Program-made: the position numbers and the translations under genes | Notes under the pieces: model-generated | The model's database searches: none | Told to the model about the DNA's origin: nothing | The model's input: only the letters and a program-made list of their open reading frames with translations | In this document: piece after piece, positions 14,067 to 22,375 of the stretch | Layout of the letters: each line of letters begins with the position of its first letter | Position numbering within the stretch: position 1 is the stretch's first letter | NCBI GenBank assembly: GCA_002391235.1 | Contig: DGRX01000019.1 | Location: 1 to 64,000, forward strand | Source: Treponema sp. UBA4377 | GTDB taxonomy: Bacteria; Spirochaetota; Spirochaetia; Treponematales; Treponemataceae | Direction: 5' to 3' | Length of the DNA: 64,000 nucleotides

Positions 14067-16200
14067 TCAAGTTCACCTTTTCAAAATCTGGAGTCGGAAT
14101 GCCCAAGAGCTCTCGGACTTCCTTCATATTCTTTGGTCCGCGGGGGCCGACCGCGCGGGCGCAGTCCGGGTCAACCTTAAAGTTGGGATCCGAACCTTGG
14201 AAGAATTTTTCAATGTCAAAGCGCGGCATGTTGACAACGCCGTAAAAGTGCTGCTCGCCCTTTCCCTTAACCTCAATCGTAACGGGAATGCGCTCGACGA
14301 CGATTTCGTCGTTGACCAAATCGTCGGGCAGCCTAAAGTGGTTTTCCTCGCAGCGGATGTAATCCATCTTAATTAGATTGTAAGTGTCTTCGGTAATCAA
14401 GATGTCGGTGCCGCAAGGCTTGTTGGTCGCTTCGGTTCGGCTGGCAAAGTTTACCGCGTCGCCGATGGCCGTGTATTCCATCTTTTCGCCGCCGCCCATA
14501 ACGCCGGCGGTGACGCGGCCGGTGTTGATGCCGCATCCGATTTGAATGTGCGGCTTGTAGCGGGCGCGCGGCTCGTTGGCGTGCTCTTTAGTGAAGATTT
14601 CGGCGGCCTTGTTGTATTCCATCAAGGCGTATCTCATGGCGATGATGCCGCGGATGCAGTTGATCGCGTCTTCCTTTACGTGGCGCGAGTGCTCGATTGT
14701 AAGGCGCTTTTTGTCGGGGTTGGCGTCGGGAAGCTTTTCAAAGCTAAGGTCGTCCTCGCGCAAGATTCCCCAAACGCCCATGATGGCGTCGCCTTCGAAC
14801 TTGTCGATGTTTCCGTGGCTCAAGGTTACGCAGTTGACCATGCGGCCCATGTAGTCGTTAAGGAAGGTGATGATTTCGGCGGCGGACTCTTCCTTGAAGC
14901 GCTCCTTAAAGCCGTCGGAGATTTTAGTGAAGCCGCGGATGTCGCTAAAGAAGATCGTGCAGTCCTTAAGGTGCGGCTCAAAGTCGATGCTCTTGGTGGC
15001 GATCGCCTTTGCGACGCCTTGGTTGGTGAACTTGGCGAACGTGTTAAGGAACTCTTGCTCGTCGCGGGTTCCTCGGTTCAACACGCCGATTTCGTCTCCG
15101 CGCTCAAAGTTAAGGCGCGAAATTATCGGAGTGTTGAAGTTTCCTTCTTGAATCTCGTGCGCGGCCAAAGACAAGCGGCGCAAGGGTCGAGAAATGACAA
15201 AGCGCGCGAAGAACAAAATCAAGATGATCGAAATGCACAATATCGCGAGCGTAAGGTAAACGTTGTTCTTTGTCGTCGTCCTGGCTCCCTCAAGAACGTT
15301 GTCAAGCGGAACGATTGTCATTACGACGATGTCGGCGAGCGGCAGCTTTTGGTAGGCTCCGTAGTAAGGAATTTTCTTTGAAGTCGCCGCGTCAATGTCG
15401 TCAAATGGAATCTGGCGGGCGCTGTCGTTGTTCTGGTTGTTGACGCGCATTTCCTTTACCAGCGGATAGTTCTTCATGCTTTCGCCGCGGATGATTCTTT
15501 CCGAGTCCGGGTGAACCAAAAGCTCGTCGGAGTCGTTTATCATAAAGCTGGTGTTGAGCGAGCCGGTTCCCAAAATCTCGGCCAAGCTTTCGGCGCTGAA
15601 TGTGACGCAGCAAGCTTGGTCTCGGCCGTTCTCCTGGTAAGGAATCATTAGGCACAAGGCGCTGCGGCCAAACAAGGGGCTGGCGTTGGCGGCGATCGTC
15701 TCGCCTCCGCAAGAGCGGCGGACGGCCTCTTGGTTGTCCCTAAAAAATTGCTCCTGAACGCTTTCGTCAATTTCGTTTGAAATGAAAAAGCGGCTGTTGA
15801 CCATTCTTATGTCGCTGGAGTTGTTGCCCTCCACGCTGTCGGCTGACAAAACGTAGATGGAGGCGATGTCGGGGTTGCGCTCAAAGAAGAAGGACTGCGC
15901 CTGGCGCGAAAGGGCTGAGTTCCTTCCGCCCGAAACGACGCTGAGCAAGTCCAAAAGCTGGAAAACGTTTGACCTTATCGTGTTAAGGCGCTCCTCTATC
16001 GAAGACGCCGAACGAGAGTTGATCGTAAGGTTGTTTTCCTCCGCGGTAAGGCGCGCGTCCTTGCTTTGGAAGTAACTGTTAAGGAATGTTACTGTGCCAA
16101 GCGAGATGACAACAATAAGTCCAATAATGAGCGCAAGCGTGATGCCGATGGGATGCTTTACGCGAATCGATTTTTCGCTTTCAGACTTTTCTTTTTTCAT
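14029..16200 (-). CDS. membrane adenylate/guanylate cyclase with extracellular sensor
   Basis: About 723 residues. Membrane helix 1 (IGITLALIIGLIVVISLGTV) and helix 2 (LTLAILCISIILILFFARFV) enclose a periplasmic region of about 280 residues that resembles a Cache-type sensor. A HAMP-like linker follows (SRPLRRLSLAAHEIQEGN), then a class III cyclase domain with metal-binding FFSDIRGFTKIS, DKFEGDAIMGVWG, GINTGRVTAGVMGG and YTAIGDAVNFASR. It should make cAMP or cGMP in response to an outside ligand; the nucleotide cannot be told by eye. The start is ATG 16198-16200; a TTG at 16243-16245 is possible but has no better ribosome site. First gene of the operon. Confidence 0.87.
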   Translation of the reverse strand: MKKEKSESEKSIRVKHPIGITLALIIGLIVVISLGTVTFLNSYFQSKDARLTAEENNLTINSRSASSIEERLNTIRSNVFQLLDLLSVVSGGRNSALSRQAQSFFFERNPDIASIYVLSADSVEGNNSSDIRMVNSRFFISNEIDESVQEQFFRDNQEAVRRSCGGETIAANASPLFGRSALCLMIPYQENGRDQACCVTFSAESLAEILGTGSLNTSFMINDSDELLVHPDSERIIRGESMKNYPLVKEMRVNNQNNDSARQIPFDDIDAATSKKIPYYGAYQKLPLADIVVMTIVPLDNVLEGARTTTKNNVYLTLAILCISIILILFFARFVISRPLRRLSLAAHEIQEGNFNTPIISRLNFERGDEIGVLNRGTRDEQEFLNTFAKFTNQGVAKAIATKSIDFEPHLKDCTIFFSDIRGFTKISDGFKERFKEESAAEIITFLNDYMGRMVNCVTLSHGNIDKFEGDAIMGVWGILREDDLSFEKLPDANPDKKRLTIEHSRHVKEDAINCIRGIIAMRYALMEYNKAAEIFTKEHANEPRARYKPHIQIGCGINTGRVTAGVMGGGEKMEYTAIGDAVNFASRTEATNKPCGTDILITEDTYNLIKMDYIRCEENHFRLPDDLVNDEIVVERIPVTIEVKGKGEQHFYGVVNMPRFDIEKFFQGSDPNFKVDPDCARAVGPRGPKNMKEVRELLGIPTPDFEKVNLNEEENKTVVKPS

Positions 16201-16327
16201 AACTTTATTACAATAACTCCGACTTTTATAATTATCGCTAAACAATTCTAGCGCTATTTTCTTCCATTGTCAATACTTGTAAAACGCGGACAAAACGGCT
16301 TCCAGTCGCCGCTGCGTCCGTCGGAAT

Positions 16328-16410
16328 CGCTAGATATCGTCGCTACACGCGCTTTGCCCCATGTAACTATTAACGTCTGCCGCTAACGCGGCAGGGGCAA
16401 AGCGAGTGTT
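16328..16410 (-). repeat. nested-hairpin REP-like element, copy A
   Basis: An outer stem of 16 bases (16345-16360 with 16394-16409, one mismatch) encloses an inner hairpin TGCCGC-taac-GCGGCA (16378-16393), and a conserved tail containing GCGACGATATCTAGCG lies beyond the stem. Relative to copies B and C the outer stem changed on both arms (GCCCC with GGGGC instead of GCGCC with GGCGC), which preserves pairing. The rest of 16200-16763 holds element E4 and no gene. Confidence 0.7.
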
Positions 16411-16501
16411 TCCGCCGGCCGCCCGACTCCTTCGCGCCTTTTTGCCCGCTTTATACTGTTAGGTTTGCAATTAACCGGGGCGAACACGTTGGGAAACGAT
16501 A

Positions 16502-16690
16502 AAAAAACGCGTAGCGGGGAGACAAGCGGGGCGAACTTAGGACACGTTAAGCTAATCATTCAGCCCTAAAAGTCCGCTACGTCGCTGCGCTCCGTTTTGC
16601 CATAGGTATTTTATTCAACTGCCCGCTTTCGCGGGCTTGCAATCGCTCGCAGCCGCTTGGATTCCCGCGAGAGCGTTTTTTTGTTTTTCC
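16502..16690 (-). ncRNA. structured terminator-ended element, copy E4 (possible small RNA)
   Basis: Divergent copy of the element seen in the toxin array, on the minus strand: it keeps CTTTTAGGGCT, GATTAGCTTAACG and a terminal stem ACGTGT/ACGCGT followed by seven U. It carries a longer insert with its own hairpin (GCCCGC-gaaa-GCGGGC). In front lies a possible promoter TTGAAC (16714-16719), 17-base spacer, TTTTAT (16691-16696). It would give an RNA of about 180 bases. Confidence 0.5.
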
Positions 16691-16763
16691 ATAAAATGCG
16701 TTCGCCCCGGTTGGTTCAAGCATAACGCTTGAAAAGCGCGGGCAAAAGGGGTAGAATGGCGGC

Positions 16764-16988
16764 ATGACGCTGGAAAAGCTGCGCGAGATGGTGGAAACCA
16801 AGCGCGAGGTTGAGTTCGTTCACCAAAAGCAAAAATACCTCATCACCTACGAAAAGGAAGACGGCGCGGACGTTATCCAGCTGGGCCGCGAGTTTGAAAA
16901 GCCCCTGCGCTTTAAGACGTTCACCGAATTCATGGCCGAGGCTATGGTCGGAAACCATTTTTTGCGCGAATACATTCTGAGCGTCTAG
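16764..16988 (+). CDS. small conserved-looking protein of unknown function
   Basis: A 74-residue protein (MTLEKLREMVETKREVEFVH and so on, ending FLREYILSV) with no signal peptide or membrane segment. It is rich in Lys, Glu and aromatic residues and predicted mostly helical with a central strand (KYLITYEKEDG). It lies 9 bases upstream of the adenine methylase and should be co-transcribed with it. Codon use matches the core genome, so it is probably a true gene. I do not recognise the family. Confidence 0.6.
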   Translation: MTLEKLREMVETKREVEFVHQKQKYLITYEKEDGADVIQLGREFEKPLRFKTFTEFMAEAMVGNHFLREYILSV

Positions 16989-16997
16989 GCGGGAACG

Positions 16998-18113
16998 ATG
17001 GCGGACAAAAAGGCGCAGGAAAACCCGGAATTTCTTACAAAGCAAATCATCACATATATAGGAAACAAGCGCGCGCTTTTGGCCGACATTCAGGCGCAAG
17101 TCGAGGCCGTTCAAAAGGCTGTGGGAAAGAAAAAGCTTGTTTGCGCCGACCTTTTTTCGGGTTCGGGAATCGTGGCCAGGCTTTTAAAGCGTTCCGCCAA
17201 AAGGATAGTCGCAAACGATTTGGAAGCCTATTCCCTCCTCCTGAACGACTGCTACCTTACAAATGTAAAGGACTTTCCCCGAAAAGAATACGCCGATTGC
17301 CGTTCCTCCATACTACAAATCGCGAAAAGCAAAAAAACGCCCGGAATCATCGCGCAAAACTACGCCCCGCAAGACGACTCCGACATCAAGGCCGGAGAAA
17401 GGGTCTTTTACACGCGGCAAAACGCGCTTTTGCTGGACACCTACCGTTCCTTAATAGACAGCGAATGCCCCAGCGGCCTAAAAAAGTTCTTTTTGGCCCC
17501 CCTTTTGACCGAAGCCTCGGTCCACGTGAACACAAGCGGGGTCTTTAAGGGCTTTTACAAGGACAAAAACACGGGCCTTGGCTGCTTTGGCGGAGCGGGA
17601 AAAGACGCCTTAAAGCGAATTTTGGGCAAGGTGGAACTATTGGAGCCGATTTTCAGCGCTTTTGACTGCGAGAGCGAGCTTTTTCAGGAAGACGCGGAGG
17701 CTTTGGCCGCAAAATTAAAGGGCTTGGACTTGGCCTACCTGGACCCGCCCTACAACCAGCACCCCTACGGCTCCAACTATTTTATGCTCAACCTGATAGT
17801 AAAGAACAAAATCGACGCCGAGCTTAGCCCGGTGAGCGGAATCGTCCAAAACTGGAACCATTCGCAGTTCAACAAGGCGAAACTCGCGCCGGCCTCATTA
17901 GAGAAAATCGTCTCGGGCCTGGACGCAAAATTTGTGATCATTTCCTACAATTCGGAAGGCTTCATCGGCTTGCAAGAAATGCAGGCCATGCTAAAGCGCT
18001 ACGGCAGCCTTAAAACCGTCGAAATTCCCTACAACGCCTTCCGCGGAAGCCGCAACCTTTCGGGGCGCGACATCCACGTAAGGGAGTATTTGTTTGTGTT
18101 GAGAAAAGAGTGA
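16998..18113 (+). CDS. DNA adenine N6-methyltransferase (D12 class)
   Basis: A 371-residue protein with the two hallmark motifs of Dam-like D12 methylases: an AdoMet-binding loop (CADLFSGSGIVARLLK, near residues 50-65) and the catalytic DPPY (LAYLDPPYNQH, near residue 250). The opening KQIITYIGNKRALL is the usual N-terminal FxxxxGNK-like element. It should methylate adenine in a short DNA site. No restriction gene lies beside it, so it may be a solitary or housekeeping methylase. The recognition site cannot be read from sequence. Confidence 0.88.
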   Translation: MADKKAQENPEFLTKQIITYIGNKRALLADIQAQVEAVQKAVGKKKLVCADLFSGSGIVARLLKRSAKRIVANDLEAYSLLLNDCYLTNVKDFPRKEYADCRSSILQIAKSKKTPGIIAQNYAPQDDSDIKAGERVFYTRQNALLLDTYRSLIDSECPSGLKKFFLAPLLTEASVHVNTSGVFKGFYKDKNTGLGCFGGAGKDALKRILGKVELLEPIFSAFDCESELFQEDAEALAAKLKGLDLAYLDPPYNQHPYGSNYFMLNLIVKNKIDAELSPVSGIVQNWNHSQFNKAKLAPASLEKIVSGLDAKFVIISYNSEGFIGLQEMQAMLKRYGSLKTVEIPYNAFRGSRNLSGRDIHVREYLFVLRKE

Positions 18114-18145
18114 AAAAAACGAGAGGGAGCGGGGCGGCTGACGGC

Positions 18146-18229
18146 AACACTCGCTTTGCGCCTGCCGCGAAAGCGGCAAAGTAAAATAGTTTCAAGGCGC
18201 AATGCGTGTGTAGCGACGATATCTAGCGG
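18146..18229 (+). repeat. nested-hairpin REP-like element, copy B
   Basis: Outer arms 18147-18162 and 18196-18211 pair with two mismatches; the inner hairpin is TGCCGC-gaaa-GCGGCA (18163-18178); the tail with GCGACGATATCTAGCG ends at 18229. It sits between the convergent methylase and galE genes and could also act as a bidirectional stop for transcription, although there is no clear T-run. Confidence 0.7.
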
Positions 18230-18263
18230 TGCCGTGAGACGCAGCCGCGACCGGAAGTTTTTT

Positions 18264-19244
18264 TTATTTTTTACCCAGCCACTTTTGGTAGGCCTTGTAG
18301 GTCGTTTCCAGCAGGGTGTCCACGTCGGAATGCTGGGCCTTCCAGCCAAGGACTTCGGCGGCGTACTTGGCGCTGGCCACAAGGCTTGCAGGGTCGCCGG
18401 GGCGGCGCTCGGCATAGTCGGCCGGGATGGGCTTACCGGTGATGCGGCGGGCGGCCTCGACCATTTCGGTTACGGTGGTGCCCTTTTCGCTTCCAAGGTT
18501 GACCGTAAGGCTCTTGTCGTTTTTGGCAATCCATTCCAAGGCCTTGACGTGGGCCGCGGCCAAGTCGCTTACGTGAATGTAGTCGCGGACGCAAGTTCCG
18601 TCGCGGGTGTCGTAGTCGTTTCCAAAAATCTTCATCTTTGGCCGCATTCCGCAGGCCACTTCCATAATGATGGGAAGAAGGTTGGCGGGGTTTTGCTCCA
18701 GGCCGTAAATCTCTCCGTCAACGTCGTAACCGGCGGCGTTAAAGTAGCGCAGCGCGGCGAATCGCAAGCCGCGAAGCTTTTCGTACCAGGCCATGAATTC
18801 TTCTATCTTGAGTTTTGTAAAGCCGTAATAGTTTTCGGGATTCTTTGGGTGGGCCTCGTCAATCGGCAAATACTGGGGCTCGCCAAAAACCGCCGCGCTT
18901 GATGAGAAGACCATCCGCTTGCAGCCATGTTCCACCGCGCTGTTAAGGATGTTCAAAGTGCCGGTTATGTTGTTGACCGAATATTTTTCGGGGCTTACCA
19001 TCGATTCGCCCGCCGCCTTAAAGGCCGCCAAGTGGATAAAGGCGTCAAAGCCCTGCGAAAAAGCCTTGTCCAACTGTTCCTTTATAAGAATGTCTCCGTG
19101 AATGAAGCCGTTTTGCTTAAAGAGATTTTGGCGCAGGCCGCTAGAAAGGTTGTCAAAAACCGTCACCTTGTGTCCCTGCTTGTTCAATTCCTTAACGACA
19201 TGGCTTCCGATGTAGCCCGCTCCGCCGATAACCAAAACGTTCAT
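18264..19244 (-). CDS. galE: UDP-glucose 4-epimerase
   Basis: A 326-residue short-chain dehydrogenase. The NAD-binding GxxGxxG is G7-G10-G13 (GGAGYIGS), the catalytic Ser lies in FSSSAAVFGEP (residues 113-123) and the YxxxK pair is Y140/K144. DNLSSG, HLAAFKAAGE and NLGSEKGTTV are family-specific. It interconverts UDP-glucose and UDP-galactose in the cytoplasm for galactose use and glycan synthesis. AAGGAGG precedes the start. The gene stands alone, with its own promoter and a convergent methylase gene downstream. Confidence 0.95.
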   Translation of the reverse strand: MNVLVIGGAGYIGSHVVKELNKQGHKVTVFDNLSSGLRQNLFKQNGFIHGDILIKEQLDKAFSQGFDAFIHLAAFKAAGESMVSPEKYSVNNITGTLNILNSAVEHGCKRMVFSSSAAVFGEPQYLPIDEAHPKNPENYYGFTKLKIEEFMAWYEKLRGLRFAALRYFNAAGYDVDGEIYGLEQNPANLLPIIMEVACGMRPKMKIFGNDYDTRDGTCVRDYIHVSDLAAAHVKALEWIAKNDKSLTVNLGSEKGTTVTEMVEAARRITGKPIPADYAERRPGDPASLVASAKYAAEVLGWKAQHSDVDTLLETTYKAYQKWLGKK

Positions 19245-19291
19245 TTATGCCTCCTTACGGTTGCAAGCCCAAAATGGGGCCGCGCGCTATA

Positions 19292-19320
19292 ATTATACGA
19301 CAGTTCCGCGCAAAAAGCAA
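19292..19320 (-). promoter_or_regulatory. galE promoter
   Basis: Minus strand TTGCTT (19315-19320), 17-base spacer, TATAAT (19292-19297). The start would be near 19285, giving a leader of about 40 bases that includes AAGGAGG. Confidence 0.6.
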
Positions 19321-19361
19321 GAGAATTTACGCAACCGGTTGAGCAAAAATGCGAGATAAAA

Positions 19362-19484
19362 AATTGCCCTGATTTTGTGACAAAATTCCGTCAAAATTGC
19401 CTTGATTTTGTGACAAAAATGCGCTAAAATTGCCCCGATTTTGTTACAAAATTGTGCTAAAATTGCCCTGATTTTGTGACAAAC
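19362..19484 (+). promoter_or_regulatory. four-fold palindromic operator array, 33-bp period
   Basis: Four copies of a core AATTGCCCTGATTTTGTGACA begin at 19362, 19395, 19428 and 19461, each exactly 33 bases apart. Inside each is the 13-base palindrome TTTTGTGACAAAA (TTTTGTTACAAAA in copy 3). Thirty-three bases is close to three helical turns, so the palindromes lie on about the same DNA face. The array ends 20 bases before the ATPase start codon. It looks like an array for a dimeric repressor or activator. Confidence 0.65.
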
Positions 19485-19503
19485 GGCCTTTATGGAGGAA
19501 TCG

Positions 19504-20874
19504 ATGGCTTTTAGGCGGAACATATTCAATTCCCTTGACGAATGGAAAAACAAGGACGGCCACAAGCCGCTTGTCATGCGGGGAGCAAGACAGGTTGGAA
19601 AAACCACAGTCATCAAGGAATTCGGAAAGACTTTCGACACATTTATATCCCTCAACCTAGAAAAAAGCGGCGACCGCGTTTTTTTTACGGACGACATGGA
19701 TCCAAAGCTGGCCTTTCAAAAAATTTGCCTTGAAAAGAAAGTGGAGCCCAAAGGCAAAACACTTCTCTTTTTGGACGAAATACAAAACTCTCCGCAAGCG
19801 GTGGCGCTTCTCAGATATTTTTACGAGGAAATGCCCGACCTCTACGTGATAAGCGCGGGCTCGCTTTTGGAAGTCATGATGAAAAAAAGCAAGATAAGCT
19901 TTCCTGTCGGCCGCGTGGAATACATCTATCTTTTTCCAATGACCTTCCGCGAATTTTTGGAGGCGGCCAGCGAAAAACAAGCGCTGGCCATTTACGACGA
20001 AATTCCAGTCCAAGAATGGGCGATTCCATCCTTGGCAAAATTGTTCAAGACTTATACCTTAGTCGGCGGAATGCCAGAGGCAGTCAAGACCTTCATTGAA
20101 TCAAAGGACATAACAAAAGTTTCCGCCGTTTACCGAAACCTTTTCACTTCTTACATCGACGATGTTGGAAAATACGCCTCCAACAAAAGCGAAGAAGAGA
20201 TATTGCGGCTATTTATCGAAGCGGCTCCAAAAGAAATCGGAAAGAGAATTACATTTGAGCGCTTTGGCAATACAAGCTACCGTTCGCGCGACGCGGCGGC
20301 GGCCTTGCGCGACTTGCAACGGGCGATGCTAATCTATCTTCGATACCCCACAACGGACTTGCGGCTTCCGTTCCAAACCGACACAAAACGAAAGCCCAAG
20401 CTGCAATTTTTGGATGCCGGCCTTGTAAACTTTTCTGCAGGAATCCAAGGAACCTATCTTACAGACACGCCGCTCGACGCGATGTACGATGGAATGATGG
20501 CGGAACAAATCGTAGGCCAGGAACTGCTTGCCGCCAGCGCTTTTGAAATGAAGCCGCCGCTTTTTTGGGTAAGAGAGGAGCCGCGCTCCAACGCCGAACT
20601 TGACTTTATCCTTGTTGAAAATTCAAAAACGATTCCAGTGGAAGTCAAGTCCGGAAAAAGCGGCTCCTTGCGCTCGCTTCATTCCTACATCGACATGACA
20701 AAAACAGATCTTGCCGTCCGTCTTTGGTCCGGCGGCATTTCGGCGGAACAAGCCGTCACGCCGCTTGGCCGAACGCCCTACACGCTGATAAGCTTGCCGC
20801 TGTTTTTGGCGGGAAGGGTTACGGAGTATTTGAGGGGGCTGGAAAAAGCGAAAGGTAAGCTCGAACAAGCATAA
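19504..20874 (+). CDS. AAA-type ATPase with DUF4143 C-terminus
   Basis: About 456 residues. The Walker A motif (RGARQVGKTT), Walker B (LLFLDEIQN) and sensor region (YVISAGSLLE) fit the ATPase group that carries a DUF4143 C-terminal domain. That C-terminal half contains the typical nuclease-like end PVEVKSGKSGSLRSL. The role of these proteins is unsettled; many are spread by transfer and vary between strains. GGAGG lies 5 bases before ATG 19504, so I chose it over ATG 19492. An operator array precedes it directly, which suggests tight regulation. Confidence 0.85.
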   Translation: MAFRRNIFNSLDEWKNKDGHKPLVMRGARQVGKTTVIKEFGKTFDTFISLNLEKSGDRVFFTDDMDPKLAFQKICLEKKVEPKGKTLLFLDEIQNSPQAVALLRYFYEEMPDLYVISAGSLLEVMMKKSKISFPVGRVEYIYLFPMTFREFLEAASEKQALAIYDEIPVQEWAIPSLAKLFKTYTLVGGMPEAVKTFIESKDITKVSAVYRNLFTSYIDDVGKYASNKSEEEILRLFIEAAPKEIGKRITFERFGNTSYRSRDAAAALRDLQRAMLIYLRYPTTDLRLPFQTDTKRKPKLQFLDAGLVNFSAGIQGTYLTDTPLDAMYDGMMAEQIVGQELLAASAFEMKPPLFWVREEPRSNAELDFILVENSKTIPVEVKSGKSGSLRSLHSYIDMTKTDLAVRLWSGGISAEQAVTPLGRTPYTLISLPLFLAGRVTEYLRGLEKAKGKLEQA

Positions 20875-20950
20875 AAAAACTATGCCTCGAACAACGAAGG
20901 GAGCAATTGCCGCCGCCTACCCGCGCAAGCGGACAGCATTATATTACCAC

Positions 20951-20979
20951 TAGCAAAACCACGCGAAGCGTGGTATAAT
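20951..20979 (+). promoter_or_regulatory. promoter with palindrome in its spacer
   Basis: TAGCAA (20951-20956), 17-base spacer, TATAAT (20974-20979). The spacer holds the palindrome CCACGC-gaa-GCGTGG. The gene's ATG is at 20989, so the predicted transcript has almost no leader. A closely matching arrangement precedes the transporter gene at 49831. Confidence 0.6.
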
Positions 20980-20988
20980 AAATGATCT

Positions 20989-22320
20989 ATGAAAAGAAGA
21001 CTATTTTCGCGCCCGGCGATCGCTTTCGCGGCTTGCGCGCTTGCGTTGACGACAATTTTGGCCTCATGCCACCGTTCCATCGGACACTCCGTTTTGCTTT
21101 GGGACATTCCGCAAAACAACTTGCAGGACGGACAAATCGTAAAGGTTTACTTTAAGTCCAACATCAGCCATGTTTACGTAATCGGGCTTCCGGGCTCCAA
21201 GGAAAATTTGGAAGTTCCGCTATGGCAGCTGACCCAGCCCGTGTCAAAAAAGAAGGCGCTCAAGGCCGCGCAAAAATACGCTGAGTACCAGCACAAGTAC
21301 GCAAAGATTAAAATCGACGGACTTCCCGTCCGCGCCGACCCGGTCAACACTTCAAAGCAAAAGTACCGCCTGCACAAGGACGAGGTGGTAAAAATCCTTT
21401 ACAAGGGAAAGGGCCAGGACGTAATCATGCACTCGGGCGAAAAGCTTGAGGGCGACTGGCTTTGCGTCTTGACCACGGGCGGAACCCAGGGCTGGTGCTT
21501 TTCGCACAACCTTTTGATTTTTGAAACGGGCGAGGGCGGAAAGATTGTCGGCGGCCAAATCGAAGAGGCTCCGGCGGAAGACGAGGACGCGATTTTGAAC
21601 CAAGTCCTGCAAGCCAAGTGGCGGCCCGAAAGCTACCAGCGCATGCTGGAAGAAAACACGATCGACTTGGAATCGATGAAAAGCTCTTACGGCTTTGACA
21701 CCGGCGTTGAAAGCGGAAAAGTTTCAATCAACATAAACGGCCGCTACAGAACGGCCAACTATTCTGGCATAACGAAAGTCCGCGACAAGGTTTACGACTT
21801 TAACGGAACGCCCTTCCAAATGATCATCCGCGACGCGAACCAAATCGTCGTAAACTACACGGGAAACGACAACAAGCCCGAAGCCTACACCTTTGTCACG
21901 ATTTCGTCGGACTACGACATCGACGAGCTTATCAAGGCGGAAGGCGAGCGCCGCGCCGAGGAAATGCAAAAACTTTACAAGGTTGACTCCTTCCGTTCCG
22001 CAAACTACGGAACGCTGACCTTTACAGGAAACGGAACCTTTAACTGGAACAACTATTCGCTTTTGGTTCCCAACGTGATTTCAGAAAACGCCAAGGGCAA
22101 GGGAAAAGTTTCAATCAAGTATTTGGTGGGCAAGGACTTGCAGAGCCGCTTTGACGGAATGTTGACATTCGTTTTTGACAACACAAGCAACGAAGTAAAC
22201 TTCTTTTACAAAAATTCCACCAACGGCCTTACGCTGGAAGACGCGAGCGACGCTACGATAAAGAACAACGTCGCGCAAAGCCAGTCAAAAAGCCCGATTG
22301 TCATTTTCTTCAGCAGGTAG
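20989..22320 (+). CDS. SH3-domain lipoprotein
   Basis: A 443-residue protein. The N-terminus MKRRLFSRPAIAFAACALAL continues to TTILASC27, a lipoprotein signal. Residues about 105-170 (GLPVRADPVNTSKQKYRLHK, VKILYKGKGQDV, DWLCVLTTGGTQGWCFSHNL) look like a bacterial SH3 domain, which usually binds peptidoglycan or peptides. The rest is beta-rich with no recognised family. It should sit in the periplasm or at the outer membrane. There is no convincing Shine-Dalgarno site and the predicted transcript start is only a few bases before the ATG. Confidence 0.75.
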   Translation: MKRRLFSRPAIAFAACALALTTILASCHRSIGHSVLLWDIPQNNLQDGQIVKVYFKSNISHVYVIGLPGSKENLEVPLWQLTQPVSKKKALKAAQKYAEYQHKYAKIKIDGLPVRADPVNTSKQKYRLHKDEVVKILYKGKGQDVIMHSGEKLEGDWLCVLTTGGTQGWCFSHNLLIFETGEGGKIVGGQIEEAPAEDEDAILNQVLQAKWRPESYQRMLEENTIDLESMKSSYGFDTGVESGKVSININGRYRTANYSGITKVRDKVYDFNGTPFQMIIRDANQIVVNYTGNDNKPEAYTFVTISSDYDIDELIKAEGERRAEEMQKLYKVDSFRSANYGTLTFTGNGTFNWNNYSLLVPNVISENAKGKGKVSIKYLVGKDLQSRFDGMLTFVFDNTSNEVNFFYKNSTNGLTLEDASDATIKNNVAQSQSKSPIVIFFSR

Positions 22321-22375
22321 GAACGGAATGCTTGCGCGCCCAAAACGCGCGGCAACCTTTATAAGGAACTAAAAC

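Noticed and set aside
19362..19484. Possible CRISPR array
   Set aside because: The 33-base units follow one another directly with only a few variable bases between cores and no unique spacers, and no cas gene is in the window.
19293..19697. Minus-strand frame encoding 11-residue repeats (CHKIRAILAQF-like)
   Set aside because: The repeats are simply the 33-base operator units read in frame; the rest overlaps the start of the ATPase gene on the other strand.
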